Source of the DNA: Hyphomicrobiaceae bacterium | Lineage (GTDB): Bacteria; Pseudomonadota; Alphaproteobacteria; Rhizobiales; Hyphomicrobiaceae | NCBI GenBank assembly: GCA_022844275.1 | Contig: JALHMB010000016.1 | Span: 1-48,853 of the forward strand | DNA length: 48,853 nt | Direction of reading: 5' to 3' | Shown: one piece after another, positions 23,666 through 32,819 of the stretch | How the letters are laid out: each line of letters begins with the position of its first letter | Numbering within the stretch: position 1 is the first letter of the stretch | Notes under the pieces: model-generated | What the model was told of the DNA's origin: nothing | The model's input: only the letters and a program-made list of their open reading frames with translations | The model's database searches: none | Position numbers and translations under genes: made by a program

Positions 23666-25606
23666 TCAGCCGGACTTCTTCTTGTCGTCCTTGACCTCTT
23701 CGAAGTCGGCGTCGACCACGTTGTCGCTGCCGGAGCGGCTGCCGCCATCCGCCGACGGCCCACCTTCGCCGCCAGCAGCCTCGGCCGCGCCCTTGTCGGC
23801 GGCGTAGATCGCCTCGCCGAGCTTCATGGATGCCTGCATGAGAGCCTGGGTCGCCGTGCGGATCTGCTCGACGTCATCGCTCTTCATGGCATCCTTGAGC
23901 GCGGTGAGTGCGCCCTCGATCGCGGTCTTGTCGGCCGGACCGACCTTGCTCGCGTGCTCGGCGAGATCCTTCTCGATCTGCGCCGTGAGCTGGTCCGCCT
24001 GGTTGCGCGCCTCGACGAGATCACGCCGCTTGACGTCCTCGTCCTTGAAGCGCTCGGCCTCCTCGGCCATGCGCTTGATCTCGTCGTCCGAGAGACCGCC
24101 CGAGGCCTGGATGCGGATCGACTGCTCCTTGTTCGTCTTCTTGTCCTTGGCCGAGACATGGACGATGCCGTTGGCGTCGATGTCGAATGTGACCTCGATC
24201 TGCGGCACGCCGCGCGGGGCCGGCGGAATGCCGTCGAGGTCGAAGCGGCCGAGCATCTTGTTGTCGGCAGCCATCTCGCGCTCGCCCTGGTAGACGTTGA
24301 TCGTCACCGCGCGTTGGCCATCCTCAGCCGTCGAGAAGGTCTGCGACTTCTTCGTCGGGATGGTCGTGTTGCGGTCGATCAGGCGCGTGAACACGCCGCC
24401 GAGCGTCTCGATGCCGAGCGAGAGCGGCGTCACGTCGAGGAGCAGGACGTCCTTGACGTCACCCTTGAGCACGCCCGCCTGGATCGCGGCGCCGATGGCG
24501 ACGACCTCGTCCGGGTTGACGCCCTTGTGCGGCTCCTTGCCGAACAGCTTCTTCACCTCGGCCTGCACGCGCGGCATGCGCGTCATGCCGCCGACGAGCA
24601 CGACCTCGTCGATCTCGGCAGCCTTGAGGCCGGCATCCTTGATCGCCTGCTCGCAGGGCGGCAGCGTCTTCAGGATGAGATCCTCGACGAGGCTCTCGAG
24701 CTTGGCGCGGGTGAGCTTCATCGTCAGATGCAGCGGTGACTGCGTCTGCGGGCTCATGGAGATGAACGGCAGGTTGATCTCGGTCTGCTGGGCGCTCGAC
24801 AGCTCGATCTTCGCCTTCTCAGCAGCCTCCTTGAGACGCTGCAGCGCGAGCTTGTCGTTCTTCAGATCGATCTGGTTCTCTTTCTTGAACTCCGACGCGA
24901 GATACTCGACGAGGCGCATGTCGAAGTCTTCGCCGCCGAGGAACGTGTCGCCGTTCGTCGATTTTACCTCGAACACGCCGTCACCGATCTCGAGCACCGA
25001 CACGTCGAACGTGCCGCCGCCGAGGTCGTAGACCGCGATGGTCTTGGCGTCCTTCTTCTTGTCGAGGCCGTAGGCGAGGGCTGCTGCCGTTGGCTCGTTG
25101 ATGATGCGCAGCACTTCGAGACCGGCGATCTTGCCGGCGTCCTTGGTTGCCTGGCGCTGGGCGTCGTTGAAGTAGGCGGGAACGGTGATGACGGCCTGCG
25201 TGACCGGCTGGCCGAGATAAGCCTCAGCCGTCTCCTTCATCTTCTGGAGGATGAACGCGGAGACCTGCGAAGGCGAGTACTGCTTGCCGTTTGCCTCAAC
25301 CCAGGCGTCGCCGTTGGCGCCGCTGGTGATCTTGTAGGGCACAAGGTGCTTGTCCTTCTCGACCATGGGGTCGGAGAAGCGGCGGCCGATGAGGCGCTTG
25401 ATCGCGAACAGAGTGTTCGATGGGTTCGTCACCGCCTGGCGCTTGGCCGGCAGACCAACGAGGCGCTCGCCGTCGTCGGTGAAGGCAACGATGGAGGGGG
25501 TGGTGTTCACGCCCTCGGCGTTGGCGATGACTTTGGGCGTGCTGCCTTCCATGACAGCGACGCAGGAGTTGGTCGTCCCGAGATCGATCCCGATGACTTT
25601 GGCCAT
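23666..25606 (-). CDS. dnaK: Molecular chaperone DnaK (Hsp70)
   Basis: The ATP-dependent Hsp70 chaperone. The 646-residue protein starts with the phosphate-1 motif [17 protein letters not shown]. It has [17 protein letters not shown], the phosphate-2 motif [20 protein letters not shown], the adenosine motif [14 protein letters not shown], the interdomain linker [19 protein letters not shown] and a Gly-rich acidic tail. Length and order are typical. Upstream (25607-25809) there is a candidate heat-shock promoter at 25728-25757. The gene follows grpE and precedes dnaJ on the same strand. Confidence 0.99.
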   Translation of the reverse strand: MAKVIGIDLGTTNSCVAVMEGSTPKVIANAEGVNTTPSIVAFTDDGERLVGLPAKRQAVTNPSNTLFAIKRLIGRRFSDPMVEKDKHLVPYKITSGANGDAWVEANGKQYSPSQVSAFILQKMKETAEAYLGQPVTQAVITVPAYFNDAQRQATKDAGKIAGLEVLRIINEPTAAALAYGLDKKKDAKTIAVYDLGGGTFDVSVLEIGDGVFEVKSTNGDTFLGGEDFDMRLVEYLASEFKKENQIDLKNDKLALQRLKEAAEKAKIELSSAQQTEINLPFISMSPQTQSPLHLTMKLTRAKLESLVEDLILKTLPPCEQAIKDAGLKAAEIDEVVLVGGMTRMPRVQAEVKKLFGKEPHKGVNPDEVVAIGAAIQAGVLKGDVKDVLLLDVTPLSLGIETLGGVFTRLIDRNTTIPTKKSQTFSTAEDGQRAVTINVYQGEREMAADNKMLGRFDLDGIPPAPRGVPQIEVTFDIDANGIVHVSAKDKKTNKEQSIRIQASGGLSDDEIKRMAEEAERFKDEDVKRRDLVEARNQADQLTAQIEKDLAEHASKVGPADKTAIEGALTALKDAMKSDDVEQIRTATQALMQASMKLGEAIYAADKGAAEAAGGEGGPSADGGSRSGSDNVVDADFEEVKDDKKKSG

Positions 25607-25727
25607 TTTATTCTCAATCCCTTCGTTGCGGCAAACCGGCCGGGTCCGCTAAGGCACCCGATCGTGCTTTAGACCCTTAGGGGGTCGACGGCTCCGGTTC
25701 CCTGGAGTTGGTGATTTGGCTCACCGG

Positions 25728-25757
25728 TATATAGGAGTGCGTCGGAGGGCCTGCAAC
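25728..25757 (-). promoter_or_regulatory. Candidate RpoH-type promoter for dnaK
   Basis: On the minus strand GTTG (25757-25754) is followed after 18 bases by CCTATATA (25735-25728). The alphaproteobacterial RpoH consensus is about CTTG-N17/18-CYTATNT, so only the first base of the -35 element differs. It lies 122 bases before the dnaK start codon. No CIRCE (HrcA) operator is visible in this spacer. Confidence 0.5.
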
Positions 25758-25809
25758 GCCCGCAACCCACACCCTTGTGACAATTTTGCACTGCGAGATT
25801 GCATAAGGC

Positions 25810-26562
25810 TTATGCCCCGGAAGAGGTCTCGGAAGCATCGCCATTGGCCCCATTATCGTTGCCGGCTTCGGGCGTGGTCGCGCCTCCGCCTGTTGCCTCT
25901 GCACCTTGCGGAGAAGTAGCCTTTTCGGCCTTCGGGCCGCCCTTGGCGACCACGACCGATGCGGGGCGCAGAACGCGATCCTCAAGCGTGTAGCCGGCTT
26001 CGAAAACACGGACGACAGTGCCGTTCGGCACGCTCGGATCCTGGTGCTCCATCACCGCCTGATGCTGATGCGGGTCGAAGGGCGCGCCTTCTGCGGCAAT
26101 GCGCTTGATGCCGTAGCGCTCGAGCACGCTGGCGAGGCCGCGCTCGGTTACCGTCAAGCCATCGAGCAGGCCCTTGAGGACCGGATCGGACGTATCGGTC
26201 GGGACTGCCGCGAGCGCCCGCTCGAGGTTGTCAGCGACCGAGAGCATATCGCGTGCAAACTTCGACACGGCATACTTCTGCGTATCCAGCCGCTCGCGCT
26301 CGGCGCGCTTGCGGATGTTGTCCATCTCGGCATAGGCACGCAGAACCTGATCCTTCAGATCGCGGTTCTCAGTCTGCAGGGCCTGAAGCTGTGCCGTATC
26401 CGGGGCCTGCTCCTGAGGGCCGGTAGTCTCGCCCGCCTGCTGCCTGTATTCGGCCGCGGCTGCATCTCGATGGGCGGTGGTGGTGCCGGGGCCGTTCGAC
26501 TCAGGCTCAGGCGCCCCCGCGCCATTCCCCGGCGCCTGGGGGTCGTGGGTCTGGTTGCTCAT
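25810..26562 (-). CDS. grpE: Nucleotide exchange factor GrpE
   Basis: GrpE releases ADP from DnaK. The 250-residue protein has a disordered N-terminus (about 1-60), then a long coiled coil (LQALQTENRDLKDQVLRAYA, then NIRKRAERERLDTQKYA). The C-terminal beta domain has the conserved GAPFDPHQHQAVM and PNGTVVRVFEAGYTLEDRVL. A tail of about 45 Gly/Ala/Thr residues makes it longer than the common 190-210. The ATG at 26562 follows GAGGAC. It lies 113 bases after hrcA and 203 bases before dnaK, all on the same strand. Confidence 0.96.
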   Translation of the reverse strand: MSNQTHDPQAPGNGAGAPEPESNGPGTTTAHRDAAAAEYRQQAGETTGPQEQAPDTAQLQALQTENRDLKDQVLRAYAEMDNIRKRAERERLDTQKYAVSKFARDMLSVADNLERALAAVPTDTSDPVLKGLLDGLTVTERGLASVLERYGIKRIAAEGAPFDPHQHQAVMEHQDPSVPNGTVVRVFEAGYTLEDRVLRPASVVVAKGGPKAEKATSPQGAEATGGGATTPEAGNDNGANGDASETSSGA

Positions 26563-26675
26563 GTGTCCTCATGCTCGTCCGCGTCGCGCGACAAAATACT
26601 CGGGGGCCGCCGGGTCCGAGCCTCCGGCAGGCTGTCGCGCCCGACCCTCGCATATCATGACCCGGGGTGACAAAA

Positions 26676-27746
26676 TCAAGTCAAAGTGCGGCTGATCAGG
26701 CGTGCAGTGTAATCGACCATCGGTATGATGCGGGCATAATTCAGGCGCGTGGGGCCGATGACACCCAGCACACCGACGATCTTGCGCGAGGAATCGCGGA
26801 AGGGCGAGACGATCAGCGATGAGCCCGAGAGCGAAAAGAGCTGATTTTCCGAGCCGATGAAGATGTGCACGCCGTCACCTTTCTCGGCGAGGCCGAGCAG
26901 CTGGACGAGCTCGCGCTTGGCTTCGAGATCGTCGAAGAGCTGACGAATGCGCTCCAGATCCTCGATGGCGGTCAGATCCTTGAGGAGATTGCCCTGTCCG
27001 CGCACGATGAGGCTCTTGCGCTCGTCGCCCGCGCCGGACCAGGTGGCGAGGCCGGCCTCGATGACCTTCTTCGTCAGCGCATCGAGTTCGGCCTTGGCGG
27101 TGGTGAGCTGTCTCTCGATGGTCGATCTGGCCTCGACGAGATTGAGGCCGCGGATATGGGCGTTCAGGTAGTTCGTGGCCTCGACGAGTGCGGACGGTGG
27201 CAGGCCGCGAGGAATGTTGATGACGCGGTTCTCGACGGACTGATCCTCGCCGACGAGGACGACGAGGGCCTTGCCCGGCTCCAGCGGCACGAACTCGATG
27301 TGCTTGAGATGGCCGTCGCGCTTCTCGCTGATGACCAGACCGGCGCAGTGCGAGAGGCCGGAGATCATGTCGCCGGCCTCGGCGAGCACCTGATCGACCG
27401 ATCGCTCCCGCTTGACCCTGACCTGGGCCTCGATCTGGCGGCGTTCGTCATCCGTGAGGTTGCCGACCTCGAGCAGGCCGTCGACGAAGAGGCGGAGGCC
27501 TGTCTGTGTCGGCAGGCGGCCGGCGGACGTATGCGGCGCGTAGATGAGCCCGAGGTGCTCCAGGTCCGACATCACGTTGCGCACGGAGGCCGGCGAGAGC
27601 GTCATCGGCAGGTGGCGCGAAAGATTGCGCGAGCCGACGGGCTCACCGGTCGCCAGATAGGACTCGACGATGTGGCGGAAGATTTCGCGCGTGCGCTCAT
27701 TGAGCTGGATGAGCCCGGTCGCGCGTTCCTTCGAGGGTTGGTCCAA
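26676..27746 (-). CDS. hrcA: Heat-inducible transcription repressor HrcA
   Basis: HrcA represses chaperone genes by binding the CIRCE inverted repeat. The 356-residue protein has an N-terminal winged helix ([20 protein letters not shown], then [20 protein letters not shown]) and the conserved [24 protein letters not shown]-like regulatory domain follows and ends with [20 protein letters not shown]. The start is a TTG at 27746: GGAGGTGA stands just upstream, the preceding in-frame codon but one is a stop, and the family N-terminus begins here. A sigma-70-type promoter lies at 27794-27822. No CIRCE sequence was found in the window, so its target (often groESL) is elsewhere. Confidence 0.96.
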   Translation of the reverse strand: MDQPSKERATGLIQLNERTREIFRHIVESYLATGEPVGSRNLSRHLPMTLSPASVRNVMSDLEHLGLIYAPHTSAGRLPTQTGLRLFVDGLLEVGNLTDDERRQIEAQVRVKRERSVDQVLAEAGDMISGLSHCAGLVISEKRDGHLKHIEFVPLEPGKALVVLVGEDQSVENRVINIPRGLPPSALVEATNYLNAHIRGLNLVEARSTIERQLTTAKAELDALTKKVIEAGLATWSGAGDERKSLIVRGQGNLLKDLTAIEDLERIRQLFDDLEAKRELVQLLGLAEKGDGVHIFIGSENQLFSLSGSSLIVSPFRDSSRKIVGVLGVIGPTRLNYARIIPMVDYTARLISRTLT

Positions 27747-27793
27747 TGCTCACCTCCGGGGGCGCTGGCTTGCGGGCCCCATGACGATTCAAC

Positions 27794-27822
27794 ATGTTAG
27801 GAATGCCCCGATCGTTCGTCAA
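27794..27822 (-). promoter_or_regulatory. Candidate housekeeping promoter for hrcA
   Basis: On the minus strand TTGACG (27822-27817) and TAACAT (27799-27794) are separated by 17 bases. The -35 element matches five of six consensus positions and the -10 element four of six. It lies about 50 bases before the TTG start. Confidence 0.5.
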
Positions 27823-27851
27823 ACTGATGTGGCGCCAGCGGTTTTCAATGG

Positions 27852-27880
27852 CTTGCGAACATGTGGATGGCGCCTATGCT
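27852..27880 (+). promoter_or_regulatory. Candidate RpoH-like promoter for the pirin gene
   Basis: CTTG (27852-27855), 17 bases, then CCTATGCT (27873-27880) fits the alphaproteobacterial heat-shock consensus except one -10 base. It may also be read as a weak sigma-70 promoter (TTGCGA-N16-TATGCT). It is 58 bases before the pirin start. Confidence 0.4.
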
Positions 27881-27937
27881 CATGCAACAGAAGCGTGCCC
27901 CATAATGCACCCCTGAGGCCGCCCAGAGGAGGCTGAT

Positions 27938-28855
27938 ATGAGCGAACTGCCCCATCACGATCCCATTCCCGGCGATGCCCTTTCCTGTGACGCGATCGAG
28001 CACGTGATCGTCCCGCGGGCTCGCGACATCGGCGGCTTCGAAGTGCGCCGCGCGCTGCCTTCGGCGAAGAAGCAGATGGTCGGCCCGTTCATCTTCTTCG
28101 ACCAGATGGGACCGGCCGAGTTCTTGCTCGGGACGGGTATGGACGTGCGCCCCCATCCCCACATCGGGCTCGCGACCGTGACGTATCTCTTTCAGGGCGA
28201 GATCTGGCACCGCGACAGTCTCGGCACGTCGCTGCCCATAAAACCGGGTGAGCTGAACCTCATGTCGGCCGGTTCCGGCATCGTTCACTCGGAGCGGACG
28301 GCGGCGGAAGTGCGGTCGCACCAGCATGAGCTCTACGGCATCCAGGCTTGGGCGGCGTTGCCCAAGTCGCACGAGGAGGGGGCGCCGACCTTCGCTCACC
28401 ACGGCGCCGACGAGCTGCCGCGCATCACGGGCGAGGGCAAGCGCGTCCGGCTCGTGATGGGCGAGCTCTACGGCCAGCGTTCGCCTGTCGAGTTCCCGCA
28501 TCCGAGCTTCTATGCGGAGGCGGTGCTGGCGCCGGGTGCGGTCCTGCCACTCGATCCGGCCTATGACGAGCGCGCGGTCTATATCGTCGCGGGCGAGGTC
28601 GACATTGCCGGCGATCGTTTCGAGGCAGGCCGGCTGCTGATCTTCCGGCCCGGCGACCGCATCTCGATCCTCGCGTTGAGCAATGCCCGGCTCATGCTAT
28701 TGGGCGGAGAGCCCATGGATGGTCCCCGGCATATCTGGTGGAACTTCGTGTCCTCGTCGCAAGACCGCATCAATGCCGCCAAGGCGGATTGGAAAGCGAA
28801 GCGCTTCGGTACGGTGCCGGGTGATGCCGAGGAGTTCATCCCGGCTCCGGAGTGA
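27938..28855 (+). CDS. Pirin family protein
   Basis: A cytoplasmic bicupin of the pirin family. Bacterial members include quercetin-dioxygenase-like enzymes and regulators of metabolic enzymes. The 305-residue protein has the N-terminal cupin metal motif VRPHPHIGLATVTYLFQGE (His73, His75), the matching later ligands in GSGIVHSERT, and LYGIQAWAALPKSHEE. A second cupin (about 190-270) has degenerate ligands (YIVAGEVDIAGDRFEAG). The end, PRHIWWNFVSSS, is typical. The ATG at 27938 follows GAGGAGG. It diverges from hrcA and may respond to the same stress, given the promoter at 27852-27880. Enzymatic substrate unknown. Confidence 0.92.
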   Translation: MSELPHHDPIPGDALSCDAIEHVIVPRARDIGGFEVRRALPSAKKQMVGPFIFFDQMGPAEFLLGTGMDVRPHPHIGLATVTYLFQGEIWHRDSLGTSLPIKPGELNLMSAGSGIVHSERTAAEVRSHQHELYGIQAWAALPKSHEEGAPTFAHHGADELPRITGEGKRVRLVMGELYGQRSPVEFPHPSFYAEAVLAPGAVLPLDPAYDERAVYIVAGEVDIAGDRFEAGRLLIFRPGDRISILALSNARLMLLGGEPMDGPRHIWWNFVSSSQDRINAAKADWKAKRFGTVPGDAEEFIPAPE

Positions 28856-28860
28856 ATCCA

Positions 28861-28893
28861 AAAAAGATGCGGGCGCCGCTGAGGGCGCCCGCT
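28861..28893 (-). terminator. Shared terminator between pirin and L,D-transpeptidase genes
   Basis: GCGGGCGCC (28870-28878) pairs perfectly with 28885-28893 across six bases. On the minus strand, after the L,D-transpeptidase gene, the stem is followed by ATCTTTTTT, a good terminator. On the plus strand it is followed by TTCATTCTCTT, so it may stop the pirin transcript as well. Confidence 0.8.
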
Positions 28894-28919
28894 TCATTCT
28901 CTTGCTAGCGACGTGCTGC

Positions 28920-30239
28920 TCAATAAGCCGAGGCCGTCTCGCCGACGCCGTCACGCTGGTAGAGGTCGCGGCGAAACTGGATCACGCCGTCCTCGGTCGC
29001 CCATGCGGTCATGTAGACGAAATAGAGCGGCATAGGCTTCTTCAGGCGCACGTCCAGACGCTCGCCGGATTTCTTCATGGCGAGCACGCGCTCCTTGTCC
29101 CAGCCCTGGTCCTGCATGAGCCAACCCGCGAGCTGATCGATGCCCTGGACGCGCACGCAGCCTGAGCTTGCGGCGCGGAAGTTGCGGCCGAACATGCGAT
29201 CCGAAGGTGTGTCGTGCATGTAGACCGAGTGGCTGTTGTGGAAGTTGATTTTCACGAAGCCGAGCGGGTTCTCCGGGCCGGGCTTCTGGCGGAAGGTCAG
29301 GTTCTGGGTCGCGGGGCTGCTCCAGTTGATCTTCGTGCTGTCGAGCTTCTTCCCCTCGCCGCCGTAAGCATCGATCCCGAACTTTGCGAGCACGTCCTGT
29401 CCCTTCTGAGACATCGCGCGGCCGTTCGGGATGAGATCCTTCTGGATCACCGTCGGCGGCATCGTCCAGACAGGATTGAAGTTCAGCTCGTGGATGTGCG
29501 AGCGCAGGATCGGCGTCTGGCGATCGGTCTTGCCGACAACGCCCGCATGACGAGACACGACCTTGTCGTCCTCGACGGCCTCGATCTGGGCGGCGGGGAT
29601 GTTGACGACGACATAACGCTTGGGCAAGCCGCGCGTCATCTCGGTCAGCCGGCTCAGGTTCGTCTTGAGCTGGCGCAGTCGTGCCGCCGCCGAGACGTTC
29701 AAGGCGGCGATCGTGCGCTTGTCGACGATGCCGGTTGGAGTCAGGCCATTCGAGGCCTGGAAGCGGCGTACCGCGCGCTCCACCGAGCCATCGAAGAAGG
29801 GCGTGCCGTAGTCATCGGCGTCGCGCAGATCACCGGACATTGACAGGCGCTGGCGAAGGAGCGCCACGGCGGAGCCGCTGGCGCCGGGCGCGAGTTGCGC
29901 GTCGGGAATTGGCTGCCATCCGCCCTTCGCGACGATGTCGCTGTAGCGATCGATGGCGCCTTTCAATGCGGCGATGTTCTCGGGCGACAGCGTCGGAAAG
30001 CCCTTCGGTGGGTTTGCTTCCCACTGGCGTGCGAAAGACTGGTCGAACGCGGGAGGCTGCGTGTAGGCGCTGGCATATGTTCCATTGGACCAGACGTTAT
30101 TGACCCAGCCGCTACCTTCCGACGCGCTCGCTGGCGTCAGCGGCGCCGCTAAAATCAGCGCGACCGCAAAGCCGCGCACATACTTCCCCGTGTGAGCGAG
30201 GGATCCCTCGGCATCACCTTCCCGCATCTCAACGATCAT
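28920..30239 (-). CDS. Periplasmic L,D-transpeptidase (YcbB/LdtD-like)
   Basis: It likely forms 3-3 crosslinks in peptidoglycan or attaches proteins to it. The 439-residue protein has an export signal (about 18-40, VRGFAVALILAAPLTPASAS) and a peptidoglycan-binding domain (about 115-182, GSAVALLRQRLSMSGDL and GSVERAVRRFQASNGLTPTG). The YkuD catalytic domain (about 208-375) has His342 in SVYMHDTPSD and the nucleophile Cys361 in FRAASSGCVRVQ. The usual SHGC is SSGC here, as often seen in the YcbB subgroup. The ATG at 30239 gives a long positively charged lead; an ATG four codons in is an alternative. It is a single gene with a strong terminator. Confidence 0.93.
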   Translation of the reverse strand: MIVEMREGDAEGSLAHTGKYVRGFAVALILAAPLTPASASEGSGWVNNVWSNGTYASAYTQPPAFDQSFARQWEANPPKGFPTLSPENIAALKGAIDRYSDIVAKGGWQPIPDAQLAPGASGSAVALLRQRLSMSGDLRDADDYGTPFFDGSVERAVRRFQASNGLTPTGIVDKRTIAALNVSAAARLRQLKTNLSRLTEMTRGLPKRYVVVNIPAAQIEAVEDDKVVSRHAGVVGKTDRQTPILRSHIHELNFNPVWTMPPTVIQKDLIPNGRAMSQKGQDVLAKFGIDAYGGEGKKLDSTKINWSSPATQNLTFRQKPGPENPLGFVKINFHNSHSVYMHDTPSDRMFGRNFRAASSGCVRVQGIDQLAGWLMQDQGWDKERVLAMKKSGERLDVRLKKPMPLYFVYMTAWATEDGVIQFRRDLYQRDGVGETASAY

Positions 30240-30631
30240 CTCGGTGCCCGCATCTTTTGGTTATGAACGCAAAACTCAAGCCGACGAAGATCGTGGCCGG
30301 ATCCTCGTCTTTCTTCCTCGAACCACTTCCGTATGATGATGGCGAAATCCTACCTACTGCAAGCCTTCTCAAAGGCTTGCCTCAATCTCGCCACACATTC
30401 TTATTGCGGCAGTTGGATAAAAATTGGAAGGGCTGATGGCTGATCGCTAGTCGCTTGCCGTCGAGCTGATGCAAACGAGTCACGCTAAGGCATCGGTGCC
30501 CATTTAGCGGGCTGGAACCTCCGCCGGGCCAGCCAGCGTACAGGCCAAGCTGCCATCGTGGCGCTCGTGAGCGATTCCAGTTACATCAGCGGCAGAAGCA
30601 GGGCAGCAGAAGCGGAGCGAAACGCAGGGCC
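30240..30631. other. Intergenic region between L,D-transpeptidase and thiolase genes
   Basis: This is 392 bases with no convincing gene. It contains a perfect hairpin, GCAAGCCTT-CTCA-AAGGCTTGC (30359-30380), not followed by a T run on either strand. It also has a relatively A/T-rich patch (30395-30440) that could hold promoters for the divergent genes. A small RNA is possible, but nothing in the sequence proves it. Confidence 0.35.
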
Positions 30632-31915
30632 ATGCAACACTCCACGAGGAAGGTCGCCGTAATTGGCGGCACACGCATCCCCTTCTGCCGCTCCAATACG
30701 CTCTATGCTGATCTCGGCAATCTCGACATGCTGACGGCTGCATTGAGTGGTCTCGTCGACCGCTTCGGACTCGCCGGCGTGCACATCGATGAGGTGGTCG
30801 GCGGCGCCGTAGTCAGTCATTCCCGAGACTGGAATCTCGCTCGCGAGGCCGTCCTCGGCACCAAGCTTGCGCCGACATCACCGGGCACGACGCTGATCCA
30901 AGCATGCGGAACCGGCCTTCAGGCGGCCATGGGCATCGCCGCCAAGATCGCGATCGGTGAAATCGAGTCGGGCATAGCCTGCGGCTCAGATACGACCTCG
31001 GATGCACCGATCGTCGTCTCGAAGCCACTCGCGAAGCGGCTGGTAGCCGTCCAGCAGGGGCGCTCGTTCGGCGAGAAGCTGTCGGCGTTCAAAGGCTTTT
31101 CGCCGCGAGAGCTGGCGCCGTTGCCACCCTCCGTCGCCGAGCCGCGGACCGGGCTCTCCATGGGGCAGCACACCGAGCTGATGGCGCAGCACTGGAAGAT
31201 TTCGCGCCAGGATCAGGACCAGCTCGCCTACGAGAGCCACATCAAGGCGGCGGAGGCCTATCGCACAGGCTATTTCGACGATCTCATCGTGCCGTATGCG
31301 GGCGTCTTCCGTGACAACAACCTGCGGCCCGACATCAGCGTCGAGCGCTTGGCCTCCCTGAAGCCAGCCTTCGATAAATCCGAGCGCGGCACGCTCACGG
31401 CCGGCAACTCGACACCGCTCACGGATGGCGCTTCCGCGGTGCTGCTCGCTTCGGAGGACTGGGCGCGTGCGCGCGGCCTGCCGGTGCTCGCGTATTTCAC
31501 GGCGGCGCAAACGGCGGCGGTCGACTTCGTCGCCGGCGAAGGATTGCTGATGGCGCCAACGGTTGCGGTATCGCGCCTTCTGGATCGAACGGGCCTCACG
31601 CTCCAGAACTTCGATTTCTATGAGATCCACGAGGCGTTCGCGGCGCAGGTGCTCGCGACATTGAAGGCCTGGGAGGATCCGGCCTATTGCAAGGCGCGAC
31701 TCGGCAAGGATGCGCCGCTCGGGTCGATCGATCGCGCGAAGATGAACGTCAAGGGATCGTCGCTCGCCGTCGGACATCCGTTCGCGGCGACAGGCGGGCG
31801 CATTGCCGCGCTGCTGGCAAAGCTTATCGGCGAGAATGGCGGTCGCGGCCTGATCTCGATCTGCACCGCCGGTGGCATGGGTGTCGCGGCGATCATGGAG
31901 GGCGCGCGCGCCTGA
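30632..31915 (+). CDS. Acetyl-CoA C-acyltransferase (thiolase, FadI-like)
   Basis: A thiolase that cleaves or condenses 3-ketoacyl-CoA, probably in fatty-acid beta-oxidation. The 427-residue protein has the acylated Cys92 in IQACGTGLQAAMG, the HEAFAAQ motif, the GHPFAATGGR loop and the second catalytic Cys in ISICTAGGMGVAAIMEG. It is longer than the usual 390-residue PhaA-type enzyme and closer to FadI or the trifunctional-protein beta subunit (SMGQHTELMAQHWKISRQDQ). No fadJ-type partner is next to it. A GAPxxPRG-like biosynthetic signature is not seen. It converges on the PRC-barrel gene through a shared terminator. Confidence 0.93.
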   Translation: MQHSTRKVAVIGGTRIPFCRSNTLYADLGNLDMLTAALSGLVDRFGLAGVHIDEVVGGAVVSHSRDWNLAREAVLGTKLAPTSPGTTLIQACGTGLQAAMGIAAKIAIGEIESGIACGSDTTSDAPIVVSKPLAKRLVAVQQGRSFGEKLSAFKGFSPRELAPLPPSVAEPRTGLSMGQHTELMAQHWKISRQDQDQLAYESHIKAAEAYRTGYFDDLIVPYAGVFRDNNLRPDISVERLASLKPAFDKSERGTLTAGNSTPLTDGASAVLLASEDWARARGLPVLAYFTAAQTAAVDFVAGEGLLMAPTVAVSRLLDRTGLTLQNFDFYEIHEAFAAQVLATLKAWEDPAYCKARLGKDAPLGSIDRAKMNVKGSSLAVGHPFAATGGRIAALLAKLIGENGGRGLISICTAGGMGVAAIMEGARA

Positions 31916-31948
31916 CCCGCTCGTGCCGAAGGCAAGTGCCGAAAACAC

Positions 31949-31983
31949 CGCGGGCGCCGACTGTCGCCGACGCCCGCGAAATT
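31949..31983. terminator. Bidirectional terminator between thiolase and PRC-barrel genes
   Basis: CGCGGGCG (31949-31956) pairs perfectly with 31971-31978, and inner bases extend the stem. On the minus strand the stem is followed by GTGTTTTC. It is the only structure between the two converging stop codons. Confidence 0.55.
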
Positions 31984-31999
31984 CAGCATTACTCGAACA

Positions 32000-32608
32000 C
32001 TACTGCTTCGGCTGCTGAACAGCTTCCTTGGCTTTGTCGTAAGCTTCCTTCGTGGCTTCCTTAGCCTTCTCGTAGGCTTCCTTGGCCGTCTCTGAAGCCT
32101 GATCGATTGTCGGCTTCGCCGTTTCCATGCTGCGATCGGTGATTTCGCGCGCCTTTTCGGTCGCACGCTCGAGCAGCGTCTTTGCCGGCTTGCGGCGCTC
32201 GTAGGCGGGAAGGGCCGCGATCACCTCCTTGGTCAGCTCGGGTACGGTGACTTTGCCGTCCGGCCCGAAGCGGAGCGATGAGAAACGCAGGCCGAGGCGC
32301 TTTTCACCGGCGCCGAGAAAGCCGCCCGTGCCGATGACGACGCCCTCGACACGCAGGTCGGAAGTCAGGATGAGCTCCTCGATGTCGGCGATGATCTTAT
32401 CGTCGGGGCCATAGACCTTGGCGCCGATGAGATTGTCGCTCGAGAGAATCTGTCCTTCCGTCTGGCCGCGGAAGAAGACGCCGCGCGGAATCTGAATCTC
32501 AGCAGTCGGGGCAGCCGGAGCGGTCGAAGGCGCGGGCTGTTGTGCGAACGCCGGGGCGGCGACCGCAATTGCAGTGGCTGCAGCAAGGGCAAGGGTGAGG
32601 CGTCGCAT
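32000..32608 (-). CDS. Periplasmic PRC-barrel protein with Lys/Glu/Ala helical tail
   Basis: A 202-residue exported protein. Residues 1-22 are a clean signal peptide (LALAAATAIAVAAPAFAQ). Residues 48-130 form a PRC-barrel-like domain: GQILSSDNLIGAKVYGPDDK, then IADIEELILTSDLRVEGVVI. The last 60 residues are a charged helix with an 11-residue-like repeat (AKEAYEKAKEATKEAYDKAK), reminiscent of LEA and apolipoprotein-type amphipathic helices. PRC-barrels are protein-interaction modules of envelope and photosynthesis proteins. It could be an envelope-stress or desiccation protein. A strong ribosome-binding site is present at the ATG (AAAGGACACTG). Confidence 0.8.
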   Translation of the reverse strand: MRRLTLALAAATAIAVAAPAFAQQPAPSTAPAAPTAEIQIPRGVFFRGQTEGQILSSDNLIGAKVYGPDDKIIADIEELILTSDLRVEGVVIGTGGFLGAGEKRLGLRFSSLRFGPDGKVTVPELTKEVIAALPAYERRKPAKTLLERATEKAREITDRSMETAKPTIDQASETAKEAYEKAKEATKEAYDKAKEAVQQPKQ

Positions 32609-32819
32609 GGATCAGTGTCCTTTTTCACAACCAGTGTCACGCATCTGAGCGTGGTCGTTGGCCCGATCGCGGAGTGCGTTCGGATACGCGCTATTTGGTA
32701 CGTCCGAGAGATTTCAACAACGCCGCGCGCGCAAATAAGTTCCTGCTGAGACAGGCTAATTCGCCACAATCTCGCCAGCATCCAGCGCGTGAGGATCGAA
32801 GCGCCGATTCGATCTAGGC

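Noticed and set aside
25660-25740. GAGTGC and GTGCTTTAG fragments as a CIRCE operator before dnaK
   Set aside because: The two halves are not in the inverted arrangement with a nine-base spacer, and each half has mismatches.
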